Positions 1-8,870 of a stretch of DNA of 64,000 nucleotides are shown in pieces. How positions within the stretch are numbered: the stretch's first letter is position 1; the number at the start of each line of letters is the position of its first letter. A program made the translations under genes and the position numbers. The DNA comes from Christiangramia sediminis (lineage in GTDB: Bacteria; Bacteroidota; Bacteroidia; Flavobacteriales; Flavobacteriaceae). The notes below the pieces were generated by a model that had not been told where the DNA came from, ran no database searches, and saw nothing but the letters and a program-made list of their open reading frames with translations. The stretch is from NCBI RefSeq assembly GCF_020552705.1, contig NZ_JAJBZG010000002.1:248001-312000 (forward strand), given 5' to 3'.

Positions 1-120
1 CATGGCATATCTATCCATAACTCCACTGTGAGGGACACCAAATTTTTGAAATCCAAATCTTCCGAGATCCTGAATTGTTGAAAATAATCCGGGTTGTAAA
101 ACTTCAATTTCAGCCTTCAT
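1..120 (-). CDS. pxpC: 5-oxoprolinase subunit C, N-terminal fragment (biotin-dependent carboxyltransferase family)
   Basis: Only the first 40 codons are in the window; the gene runs off the left edge. The translated start (MKAEIEVLQPGLFSTIQDLG, followed by GRFGFQKFGVPHSGVMD) matches the N-terminus of the PxpC/KipA family, which forms the ATP-dependent 5-oxoprolinase with PxpA and PxpB and opens the pyroglutamate ring to glutamate. Its ATG overlaps the end of pxpB by 11 bases, so translation is probably coupled. Family assignment rests on this short N-terminus and on the pxpA-pxpB context. Confidence 0.85.
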   Translation of the reverse strand, partial: MKAEIEVLQPGLFSTIQDLGRFGFQKFGVPHSGVMDRYAM

Positions 121-841
121 GATTTTCTGTTTTCAGCTTATAATTTCCCTTTTCAATTTGCTTTTCGATCTCATAATATTCCTCTTTGGAAGTCGCTATA
201 AATTTTATTTTATCACCTGCGGAAAAAGGACTTGGCTGAACATTATTTTTATCAAATAAATTAACGGGAGATCTCCCTATAACCTGCCATCCTCCAGGGC
301 TGTTTTTTGGATAGATTCCAGTCTGGTTTTCACCTATCCCAACGGAGCCTTTTTCAACTGATCTTCTGGGTGTTTTTTTTCGGGATATTTTGAGCTTTTC
401 GTCAAGTCCTCCCAGATATAAAAAACCAGGTAAAAAACCGATAAAATAAACCTGATAAATCGGTGCAGTATGCAGTTGAATAATTTCGCTCTTGGTTAGA
501 TTATTTACCCTGGAAATATAATCGAGATCAAGGCCAAATTTCTTATCATAACATACAGGAAGATGAAAAATTCTATAGTTCCTTTTTTTTGATATATTAG
601 CCTCCTCAATAAGTGATTTTAATCTTGAAAACTCACTATAGATATCTTCTATAGTGAACATATAAATAATTAATAATGAATTGTATGTGTTAGTTACTTC
701 AATCTTTTGTTTAAACTTCGATTTTTCTATTTTCGACTTGTAAAACAACACTTTTTTAAGAGTCTCAGGACTGATCTCATCCCCGAAACTGATCAAAATT
801 CCCCGGTCTCCCAGGGGTGCTATTTTTGGAAATTCTGCCAT
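110..841 (-). CDS. pxpB: 5-oxoprolinase subunit B (KipI family)
   Basis: A 243-residue cytoplasmic protein of the PxpB/KipI (allophanate hydrolase subunit 1-like) family. The family-typical segment around residues 130-190 is clear (FIGFLPGFLYLGGL, then RKKTPRRSVEKGSVGIG and GIYPKNSPGGWQVIGR). With PxpA and PxpC it should hydrolyse 5-oxoproline, a damage product of glutamine and glutathione, to glutamate using ATP. The ATG shares one base with the pxpA stop codon and its 3' end overlaps pxpC, so the three subunits form one tightly coupled transcript. In Bacillus the homologue was first described as a kinase inhibitor; the pxpA-B-C arrangement here supports the metabolic role. Confidence 0.93.
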   Translation of the reverse strand: MAEFPKIAPLGDRGILISFGDEISPETLKKVLFYKSKIEKSKFKQKIEVTNTYNSLLIIYMFTIEDIYSEFSRLKSLIEEANISKKRNYRIFHLPVCYDKKFGLDLDYISRVNNLTKSEIIQLHTAPIYQVYFIGFLPGFLYLGGLDEKLKISRKKTPRRSVEKGSVGIGENQTGIYPKNSPGGWQVIGRSPVNLFDKNNVQPSPFSAGDKIKFIATSKEEYYEIEKQIEKGNYKLKTENHEG

Positions 842-1581
842 TAAGTGTTCGTTACTCCTATTCCTTTTTCAGCAAATTTTTTATGAAGAAAATCGATAAT
901 TTCAACTGAGGAAGGGGTGTCACTATGCACACAAAAAGTATCTGCTTTAGCTTCTATTTTCACCCCGGAAAGTGCCCTTATTTTCTTATCATTATACATA
1001 GAAAAAACATGCTCAAAAACCTTTTCTTTTTGAGTGATCAATGCATCTTTTTCCGACCTTGAAACCAGGTCGTAATTTTCCTTATAATTACGGTCTGCAA
1101 AGCCTTCAAAAAAGAGATTGAATTTACCCATAGCCAGCTCTGAAATTTTAGAATTTACAGGCACATAAAGTCTGAAATCTTCTTCCAGTTCTTCCAGACA
1201 TTCTACGATTATCCTGGCGATATTTTCATCTTTTGCAGCATCATTATAGAGTGCTCCGTGAAGTTTAATATGTGTTAGTTTTCCACCTTCAGATTCAGCG
1301 ATCTGTTTTAAACTTAAGATCTGTCCTTCGATAGAAAGTTTGAGATCTTCTGCAGACATTTCCATATGATCCCTTCCAAAATTCTGTTTATCGGGATAAG
1401 ATGGATGTGCACCCATTTCAACATTATGCTCCATGGCCAGCCTCACCGTTCTATGCATTGTTTCCAAATTCCCGGCATGGCCACCACAGGCAATATTACA
1501 GGCTGAAATAAGAGGCATTAGCGCTTCATCAAATTTGCCGCCTTCCCCAAGGTCGCAGTTAATATGTATCATTTTTTCCAT
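841..1581 (-). CDS. pxpA: 5-oxoprolinase subunit A (LamB/YcsF family)
   Basis: A 246-residue LamB/YcsF-family protein. The N-terminal signature INCDLGEGGKFDEALMP followed by ISACNIACGGHAG is diagnostic, and conserved HPSYPD and HIKLHGALYN segments follow in a polysaccharide-deacetylase-like barrel. It is the catalytic ring-opening subunit for 5-oxoproline together with PxpB and PxpC. A second in-frame ATG at codon 4 (position 1572) is an equally plausible start, because many homologues begin close to the INCDLGEG motif. The gene begins directly after the transporter stop codon and ends on the pxpB start, so it belongs to the same operon. Confidence 0.94.
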   Translation of the reverse strand: MEKMIHINCDLGEGGKFDEALMPLISACNIACGGHAGNLETMHRTVRLAMEHNVEMGAHPSYPDKQNFGRDHMEMSAEDLKLSIEGQILSLKQIAESEGGKLTHIKLHGALYNDAAKDENIARIIVECLEELEEDFRLYVPVNSKISELAMGKFNLFFEGFADRNYKENYDLVSRSEKDALITQKEKVFEHVFSMYNDKKIRALSGVKIEAKADTFCVHSDTPSSVEIIDFLHKKFAEKGIGVTNT

Positions 1582-2802
1582 CTAAAAATTCTGTATAACA
1601 TTAAAAATAGATTTTGCTCCAAGGAATACGGCAAGCGCTATAACCGCTATACCAGTGATATTTTGAAATAGACTGTTCTTATGCTCACCCAATACCGATC
1701 TCTGGTTCACTATCCAAAATAAGAAAATTGCGATGATTGGGAGCACCAGACCATTGGCAATTTGTGCAAACTGAATAATTTCTACTGGTTTTATCCCCAA
1801 AGAAGAGAACATTACCCCGAGAACAATTATGCTCATCCAGACCATTTTAAATTTCCTGGACTTCATTCCGCCTTTCCATCCCAGACATCCCTGCACCACA
1901 TATGCGGCGGCTAGCGGTGCTGTAATCGAAGAGGTGATTCCTGCGGCCAGCAAACCTATGGCAAGAAATATCGTCGCTGAATTCCCAAATAAAGGTTCCA
2001 GGCCTAAAGCAAGATCTCCCGCATCTTCTATTTGATCTATATTGGAAGCTGCAGCACAGACTACTATTGCCATGGAAACCAGGCCACCAAGAGCTAATGA
2101 AAAAACAAGTTCTTTTCTAACTGCCCCCAGATATTTGGATCCGGTCCATTTTTCGCTTACTAAAGAAGCGTGAAGAAAAAGATTATAAGGCACTACGGTA
2201 GTCCCAACCAGCGCAATGATCGTCAGTAGTCCGGCATCAAATGAACCGGGAATAAATCCTTTGAATATTTCAGAGATATCTGGCCGCGTTAAAACTGCCG
2301 TTAAAAGGAAAGAAATACTCATTAAAATAACCAGTACAATAAAGACCTTTTCCAGTTTCTTATAACTTCCCAAAAGCAAAAGGGTGAAGGCTATTCCGCC
2401 AATAAACAAGCTCCATATATTCAGATCAAAAGCTCCAATTTGAAAATTCACCGATGTAAAAACTGCCTCCATACCCAGTACAGCCCCGGTGATATTTCCA
2501 GCTTCATAAGCAGCATTACCTATTACGATCGCAGAGAATATAAGGAAAAGGGTAAAAATCCTTATTACCGGGTTCTTCATTTCTTCCCGAATACATTCAC
2601 TTAAACCCTGCCCGGAGATAAGTCCCAGCCGGGCAGACATTTCCTGAAGAATTATACAGGCAAAAATCGAAATTAGCAATGCCCACAGTAGCGAGTAACC
2701 AAATTCTACTCCGGCAATACTACAAACGGTCACTGTACCCGGACCAATAAAAGCCGCTGAAACTAATATACCCGGGCCTAAATTTTTGAAGAAATTCTTC
2801 AA
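1582..2802 (-). CDS. NRAMP-family-like transporter lacking the canonical metal-site motifs
   Basis: A 406-residue integral membrane protein with about 11 hydrophobic helices and an overall NRAMP (SLC11-like) pattern. The family's metal-binding signatures are changed: the first-helix DPGN is replaced by a GPGT sequence (around residue 20), and the sixth-helix MPH is replaced by VVPYNLFLHA (around residues 203-212), so both the metal-ligating Asp and Met are missing. It overlaps the upstream DUF2891 gene by 4 bases and abuts pxpA. Such NRAMP relatives are commonly found with 5-oxoprolinase genes and are annotated as divalent metal transporters. From the lost ligands and the context, I infer that the substrate may be something else, possibly the 5-oxoproline pathway substrate or another cation. 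Confidence 0.8.
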   Translation of the reverse strand: MKNFFKNLGPGILVSAAFIGPGTVTVCSIAGVEFGYSLLWALLISIFACIILQEMSARLGLISGQGLSECIREEMKNPVIRIFTLFLIFSAIVIGNAAYEAGNITGAVLGMEAVFTSVNFQIGAFDLNIWSLFIGGIAFTLLLLGSYKKLEKVFIVLVILMSISFLLTAVLTRPDISEIFKGFIPGSFDAGLLTIIALVGTTVVPYNLFLHASLVSEKWTGSKYLGAVRKELVFSLALGGLVSMAIVVCAAASNIDQIEDAGDLALGLEPLFGNSATIFLAIGLLAAGITSSITAPLAAAYVVQGCLGWKGGMKSRKFKMVWMSIIVLGVMFSSLGIKPVEIIQFAQIANGLVLPIIAIFLFWIVNQRSVLGEHKNSLFQNITGIAVIALAVFLGAKSIFNVIQNF

Positions 2803-3962
2803 TCCTTCGGCTTATTCCCCGATTCCTGTAAAGCATAAAGAGCAAAACTTCCCAACCAATGGCCTCCTTCATACGTATCTCCTACCAGATTGGGAAACGA
2901 ATAAGATACATGTTCATTGGCAAGCGACTTAAGATGTCCAAAACTTTCGGGATATTGATTAGCGAGACCATAGAAAGCCCAGGCCCTGCTAAAATTGAGT
3001 CCGTCGAGATGCACCAGTTTACCATCGGTGCGATCTGAAACTTCTCCAACTTCCATTTGAAAATCTTCATTCTTGAGCTGTGGCATAAAATCGTCCATCC
3101 ATAGACTGAAAGCATTCTTAGGGAGAACCCTTCTCATAATATCAATTTCAGCAAGACAGGGAGATAGAAAGTCGTAACCGCTTGGTTCCCACGAAACCGG
3201 ACAATTATCATCCCTGAGGTAAAATTCCTGAGCACGCTTTTTCACCAGTTCTAAAAGCTCTGTATGCTCTGTGGTTTTAGCATAATCATAAGCGAATGCA
3301 AGACCGAATGCCGTGTTGGTATGCTCTCCCACCCGGATTGGGTAATTTAATTTAGGAAGGAATTCCATATACTTTTGAACAATGAGATCTGAAAGTGGCT
3401 GTAGGTTTTTTGATAATTCTTGCCCCAGTGGATCTTCCCAGGTCTTTAGTTCTTCAGCAAGTTTTAACAGCCAAGCCCAGCCATAGGTGCGCTCATAAGA
3501 ATCACTATGTTCTCTTTTAAAATATTCTATCTCTGCCTGGATATTTTCAGCAGTTAATGAATTCTTTAGACTCTCACGTATCGCTTCTTTTTTCTCAACA
3601 TCTGGAAATCGTTTTATAAGGCTCACCAGAGACCAATGTGCGTGAACCGAGGAATGCCAGTCAAAACACCCATAAAATGCGGGATGAAGCTCATGAGGTT
3701 CTCCCATAGCCTCTTTGTTCTCCAGGGTTTGGCCAAGTTTATTTGGATACTCAGTATCCAGGCAATTAAGCGGTAATTCTACCAGTTTATTAGCTTCCTC
3801 CAGGTTTAACACCACTGCTTTATTGGTCTTTAATGCTTCAGGAATTAGATCTTCTGTATTTAGACTATCTGTAGTAGTTTCATTATTATTTACTTCTTCA
3901 GGTTGATCGCCCTTACAAGAGAAAATACCAAGGCAGAGCAGGATTAAAAAAATTTTTTTCAT
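2799..3962 (-). CDS. DUF2891 domain lipoprotein
   Basis: A 387-residue secreted lipoprotein: a short N-terminal hydrophobic stretch ends in the lipobox GIFSC with Cys16 as the expected lipid site, followed by an acidic Asn/Glu/Thr-rich linker. The rest matches DUF2891, an alpha-helical, probably alpha/alpha-barrel domain; the HPAFYGCFDWHSSVHAHW segment (around residues 93-110) is its signature, rich in His and aromatic residues as in a sugar or metal pocket. It is the first gene of the pxp operon and overlaps the transporter by 4 bases. The biochemical function of the family is not established; its position suggests a cell-envelope role in the same pathway, which is inference only. Confidence 0.85.
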   Translation of the reverse strand: MKKIFLILLCLGIFSCKGDQPEEVNNNETTTDSLNTEDLIPEALKTNKAVVLNLEEANKLVELPLNCLDTEYPNKLGQTLENKEAMGEPHELHPAFYGCFDWHSSVHAHWSLVSLIKRFPDVEKKEAIRESLKNSLTAENIQAEIEYFKREHSDSYERTYGWAWLLKLAEELKTWEDPLGQELSKNLQPLSDLIVQKYMEFLPKLNYPIRVGEHTNTAFGLAFAYDYAKTTEHTELLELVKKRAQEFYLRDDNCPVSWEPSGYDFLSPCLAEIDIMRRVLPKNAFSLWMDDFMPQLKNEDFQMEVGEVSDRTDGKLVHLDGLNFSRAWAFYGLANQYPESFGHLKSLANEHVSYSFPNLVGDTYEGGHWLGSFALYALQESGNKPKD

Positions 3963-4080
3963 CAGTTTAGGTTGTTGGTTTCTGAAGAATTTAATTTCAG
4001 AAATTGTAGACTGGTTTTTATTGGTCTTCCCAAAAATATAAAAAAGCAGGTTAGGTTTAGTTAATTAAAGCTCAAGATAT

Positions 4081-5619
4081 TCAGGCCAACCAACCTTCTC
4101 TATCTAAACTTCGGTATTGTATCGCCTCACTTAAATGATCTCCTTTGATAGATTCGCTATTTTCAAGATCGGCAATAGTTCTTGAAACTTTCAAAATCCG
4201 ATCATAGGCCCTCGCAGATAAATTAAGTTTTTCCATGGCTGTTTTAAGCAAGTGTTTAGAACTATCTTCCAGTTTACAGAATTCCCTTATTTGCCGTGGT
4301 CCCATTTGCGCATTGTAATGAATATTTTCAAGCTCTTTAAATCTTGCAGATTGAAACTCCCTGGCATGAGTCACTCTTTCTCTAATGGAGATACTGCTTT
4401 CTCCCCTTCGCTCCTCGCTAAGCTTTTCAAAAGGAACCGGAGTCACTTCTATATGAATATCTATTCTATCTAATAAAGGGCCGCTGATCTTTCCCAAATA
4501 TCGCTGCATCTCCATTGGCGATGAAGTTACCGGAGCACCCGGATCGTTGAAATATCCGCTGGGACTTGGGTTCATACTTGCAACCAGCATAAAACTTGAG
4601 GGATAGGTAACGGTGAATTTTGCTCTTGAAATAGTCACCTCCCTATCTTCCAGTGGTTGCCGCATTACTTCCAGAACTCCGCGTTTAAATTCCGGAAGTT
4701 CGTCCAGAAATAAAACACCATTATGGGAAAGGGAAATTTCTCCCGGTTGTGGATAAGCTCCGCCGCCAACAAGGGCAACATCTGAAATCGTATGATGCGG
4801 ACTCCGGAAAGGTCTTTGCGCCATCAACCCAACATTATCTTTAATTCTTCCGGCGACACTATGAATTTTGGTAGTTTCCAGGGCTTCCTGCAAGGTCATG
4901 GGAGGTAAAATACTCGGTAATCTTTTTGCCAGCATGGTCTTCCCTGCCCCGGGCGGGCCAATTAAGATTATATTATGACCGCCGGCCGCAGCGATTTCCA
5001 TACACCTTTTAATTGATTCCTGTCCTTTTACATCAGCAAAGTCAAATTCAAAATCGTTCAGACTCTCATAGAAAATCTCCCGGGTGTTGATTTCGGTTCT
5101 TTCCAATTTCAGATCAATATTAAAAAAGTCTATTACCTGCCTGATATTATTTACTCCATAAACGTCCAGTCCTGAAACTATAGCTGCTTCCCGTGCGTTC
5201 TGTTCCGGAAGTATAAATCCTTTAAAACCTTCTTTTTTCGCCTGAATAGCGATGGGTAAGGCTCCTCTTATAGACTGAAGGCTTCCATCCAGGGACAACT
5301 CTCCCATTATTAGATAATCTGATATATTCTCTGCTTTGATCTGATCTGAAGCGGCCAGGATACCTAAAGCAAAGGTTAGATCGTAAGCAGAACCTTCTTT
5401 CCTAAGATCGGCAGGAGCCATGTTGATAATGATCTTTTTACCGGGAAGCTTATAGTGATTGTTTTGCAGAGCGGCAGCAATGCGATAACTGGATTCTTTT
5501 ACGGCATTATCTGGAAGACCTACTAAATGATATCCAATCCCTGAAGCCACATTAACCTCCACAGTTATGGTGGTAGCTTCCACACCAAATACAGCGCTGC
5601 CGTAAACTTTTACAAGCAT
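4081..5619 (-). CDS. YifB/ComM family Mg-chelatase-like AAA+ ATPase
   Basis: A 512-residue protein with the YifB/ComM layout: an N-terminal Lon-protease-like beta/alpha domain (residues 1-165, with the [23 protein letters not shown] region), a central Mg-chelatase AAA+ domain with Walker A GPPGAGKT at 221-228 and a Walker [10 protein letters not shown], and a C-terminal helical domain ending [17 protein letters not shown]. ComM in gamma-proteobacteria is a hexameric branch-migration helicase for natural transformation; in Bacteroidetes the role is untested. It stands alone, with a 117-base intergenic on its downstream side and a 165-base intergenic, containing the kinase-gene terminator, on its upstream side. 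Confidence 0.92.
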   Translation of the reverse strand: MLVKVYGSAVFGVEATTITVEVNVASGIGYHLVGLPDNAVKESSYRIAAALQNNHYKLPGKKIIINMAPADLRKEGSAYDLTFALGILAASDQIKAENISDYLIMGELSLDGSLQSIRGALPIAIQAKKEGFKGFILPEQNAREAAIVSGLDVYGVNNIRQVIDFFNIDLKLERTEINTREIFYESLNDFEFDFADVKGQESIKRCMEIAAAGGHNIILIGPPGAGKTMLAKRLPSILPPMTLQEALETTKIHSVAGRIKDNVGLMAQRPFRSPHHTISDVALVGGGAYPQPGEISLSHNGVLFLDELPEFKRGVLEVMRQPLEDREVTISRAKFTVTYPSSFMLVASMNPSPSGYFNDPGAPVTSSPMEMQRYLGKISGPLLDRIDIHIEVTPVPFEKLSEERRGESSISIRERVTHAREFQSARFKELENIHYNAQMGPRQIREFCKLEDSSKHLLKTAMEKLNLSARAYDRILKVSRTIADLENSESIKGDHLSEAIQYRSLDREGWLA

Positions 5620-5732
5620 TATTCCTTGAATTTATAAAAGGTAGGGCTTTAGATTGATTGAATTAAATGTAATATTTTTTCTATAAGAAATGCACTTTCA
5701 GCTATTTACATTTTAAAATTTCAGAATGTATA

Positions 5733-5765
5733 ACAAAAAAAGCCCCGCTTTTGCGAGGCTTTCCA
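5733..5765 (-). terminator. Rho-independent terminator after the BadF-family kinase
   Basis: Read on the minus strand, an 8-bp G+C-rich stem (AGCCTCGC / GCGGGGCT, one G-U type pair) with an AAAA loop is followed by a run of T. It lies about 20 bases beyond the kinase stop codon and would end the pfkA-gap-kinase transcription. Confidence 0.85.
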
Positions 5766-5784
5766 AATATTTTGAAAATGAGTT

Positions 5785-6645
5785 TTATGAAATTTTAATC
5801 ACATTCTTTCTATAATATTCAATTAAAGCATCAATAGGTCTTCTCACGATATTACCTAATTCTATCCCATAGGGTTGTAACACCGCGCGTATAATATCTT
5901 CGCTGAAAAATGCGATGGTTCCAATAAAGTGCACGGGAACTGAATTTACCTGAGGATAACTCATCACGCGGGAATGCACAAAATCTGTTAATCCCTCATG
6001 CAGAAGCTTATAAAAATACCCATTACGCTCATTCTTAAAAATAAATTCAGCAAAATGGGCCAGATATGTATTTGGATTATCTTTTCTGTAAAGATTCATC
6101 TTAATCGTATCTGAATTTAAATCGAATTCTTTTTCGAACTTTTCAGCGATCTCAGGAGGCATTCTTTTGTAATAATAATCCCTGATAAGTCTTTTTCCGA
6201 AGTAATTTCCACTAGCTTCATCCATAAGAATATAGCCCAGAGAATCTACTGCCTGATGGATCTTTTCTCCGTCAAAATAACAAGAGTTAGAACCTGTACC
6301 AAGAATACAAACGATTCCGGGTTCAGTAGTTGCCGCATATACTGCAGCTACCGTATCTTCCATTACCAGCACCTCATCGGCATTGGTAAAATAATTAGCG
6401 ATGATGCTTTTTAGCAGTTCTCTTGGAGTTGGGGTACCACAACCGGCACCATAGAAATGAACTTTCTCTATTTTATCCCTAACCTCAGCAAGTTCAGGAT
6501 TCTCAGCCAGTCTTTCTTCCAATACTGGCTCCTTAAAAACCGCTGGATTCAACCCCTTACTTCTGGTCTTAAAAACCTGCTCACCTTCATTATTCAGAAG
6601 TATCCAGTCACATTTGGTGGATCCTCCATCAGCAATTAATATCAT
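5785..6645 (-). CDS. BadF/BadG/BcrA/BcrD-type sugar kinase (N-acetylglucosamine kinase-like)
   Basis: A 286-residue member of the ASKHA kinase superfamily. The N-terminal phosphate-1 motif is ILIADGGSTKCDWIL (residues 2-16), the second phosphate motif is GIVCILGTGSNSCYF (about 110-124), and a conserved DSLGYILMDEASGNYFGK follows. This is the N-acetylglucosamine kinase branch rather than the 2-hydroxyacyl-CoA dehydratase activators, because the iron-sulfur cysteines of the latter are absent. It sits 98 bases downstream of gap on the same strand and before a terminator, which fits a hexose or amino-sugar kinase feeding glycolysis. The exact sugar cannot be read from the sequence. Confidence 0.82.
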   Translation of the reverse strand: MILIADGGSTKCDWILLNNEGEQVFKTRSKGLNPAVFKEPVLEERLAENPELAEVRDKIEKVHFYGAGCGTPTPRELLKSIIANYFTNADEVLVMEDTVAAVYAATTEPGIVCILGTGSNSCYFDGEKIHQAVDSLGYILMDEASGNYFGKRLIRDYYYKRMPPEIAEKFEKEFDLNSDTIKMNLYRKDNPNTYLAHFAEFIFKNERNGYFYKLLHEGLTDFVHSRVMSYPQVNSVPVHFIGTIAFFSEDIIRAVLQPYGIELGNIVRRPIDALIEYYRKNVIKIS

Positions 6646-6743
6646 ATTCTTTTATGATTAAAATAAAACCTGGAAAAACTTGAGACTTTAAAAATAAATT
6701 TGAATAAATCTACATTCTCAATTTTTTCCAGATTTAAAAAGTT

Positions 6744-7754
<1,011 letters not shown>

Positions 7755-7758
7755 TTAA

Positions 7759-8745
7759 TTATACCGAAGTGATGTCTGCCACCCTTCGTAATTCTTTATC
7801 TACTTTAGCATCACCTTTAATAGCGGTAATCAAATCTACGTGAACTACCTTTTGATGATGTATACCTATCATTATTTCAGACTTACCTTTCATAAGAGCT
7901 TCCACGGCTCCTACACCAAGCTTACTGGCCAGAACACGATCAAAACAACTTGGTGAACCACCACGCTGAATATGACCCAGAACTGAAACTCTAATCTCAT
8001 ATTCGTCCATATTCTCTTCAATATACGATGCCAGTTCAAAGATGTTCTTCCCGCTCTTATCCCCTTCAGCAACAACTATGATGCTGGAAGTTTTCCCTGA
8101 TTTCTTACTTTTTCTCAAGGACTCCAGCAATCTTTCCACTCCAAAATTCTCTTCGGGAATAAGTATTTCTTCAGCCCCTGCACCAATACCACTATTTAAA
8201 GCAATATCTCCTGCATCACGTCCCATTACTTCAATAAGAAATAACCTGTTATGTGAACTTGCGGTATCTCTAATCTTATCTATAGCTTCTACCACTGTAT
8301 TAAGGGCAGTGTCATAGCCCAGGGTATAATCTGTGCCATTAATATCATTATCTATCGTAGCTGGGATTCCCACTGTTGGAAAGCCGAATTCTTTGCTAAA
8401 AAGCTGGGCTCCGGTAAAGGTTCCATCTCCTCCAATGACTATTAATGCATCAACATTATGTGCCTTTAGGTTTTCGAAAGCTTTCTTTCTTCCTTCTTTT
8501 GTTTCAAATTCTTTGGAACGGGTGGATTTAAGAAAAGTTCCACCTTTGTTAATTATGTTTCTAACCGAACGGGCATCAAGGTTTTCGAAGTCGGCTTCTA
8601 TAAGTCCCTGATATCCCCTAAAAACCCCTGTGCATTCAAGTTTATAGAATGAACAGGCACGAACAACTGCTCTTATGGCAGCATTCATTCCCGGAGCATC
8701 TCCTCCAGAGGTTAGAACTGCGATGTTTCTAATATTTTCAACCAT
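7759..8745 (-). CDS. pfkA: ATP-dependent 6-phosphofructokinase
   Basis: A 328-residue PfkA. The ATP/fructose-6-phosphate site motifs TSGGDAPGMNAAIRAVVR (residues 12-29), GGDGTFTGA and the catalytic TIDNDINGTDYTLGYDTA are all present, as are the later MGRDAGDIAL and HIQRGGSPS segments. It performs the committing step of glycolysis. A -7 box and an imperfect LacI-type palindrome lie directly upstream, suggesting that pfkA-gap responds to the same regulator as the starch locus. Confidence 0.97.
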   Translation of the reverse strand: MVENIRNIAVLTSGGDAPGMNAAIRAVVRACSFYKLECTGVFRGYQGLIEADFENLDARSVRNIINKGGTFLKSTRSKEFETKEGRKKAFENLKAHNVDALIVIGGDGTFTGAQLFSKEFGFPTVGIPATIDNDINGTDYTLGYDTALNTVVEAIDKIRDTASSHNRLFLIEVMGRDAGDIALNSGIGAGAEEILIPEENFGVERLLESLRKSKKSGKTSSIIVVAEGDKSGKNIFELASYIEENMDEYEIRVSVLGHIQRGGSPSCFDRVLASKLGVGAVEALMKGKSEIMIGIHHQKVVHVDLITAIKGDAKVDKELRRVADITSV

Positions 8746-8751
8746 TTAACT

Positions 8752-8759
8752 CAAAACTA
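8752..8759 (-). promoter_or_regulatory. Flavobacterial -7 promoter box of pfkA-gap
   Basis: The minus strand reads TAgtTTTG, an exact match to the Bacteroidetes -7 consensus TAnnTTTG, ending 7 bases before the pfkA ATG. Transcription would start almost at the start codon, giving a nearly leaderless mRNA. A convincing -33 TTG is not obvious. Confidence 0.55.
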
Positions 8760-8795
8760 ATCCCTTTCATAGCGATAACCTAATTTCGGAAAAAA

Positions 8796-8809
8796 CTAAA
8801 ACGTTTTCG
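8796..8809. promoter_or_regulatory. Probable LacI-family operator upstream of pfkA-gap
   Basis: CTAAAACGTTTTCG differs at one position from the perfect palindrome CGAAAACGTTTTCG found between lacI and susC. It is centred about 57 bases upstream of the pfkA start codon, upstream of the putative -7 box. Confidence 0.6.
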
Positions 8810-8822
8810 GTTAATAACTAAT

Positions 8823-8850
8823 AAAAAAAGCCACTATTAAGTGGCTTTTT
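8823..8850 (-). terminator. Rho-independent terminator after the GH13 lipoprotein gene
   Basis: An AAAAAGCCACT/AGTGGCTTTTT hairpin with a short loop lies 21 bases beyond the amylase stop codon. It has A/T runs on both sides, so it could work in either direction; only the amylase gene reads into it. Confidence 0.85.
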
Positions 8851-8870
8851 GCAAATATTTATGAGTTTAA

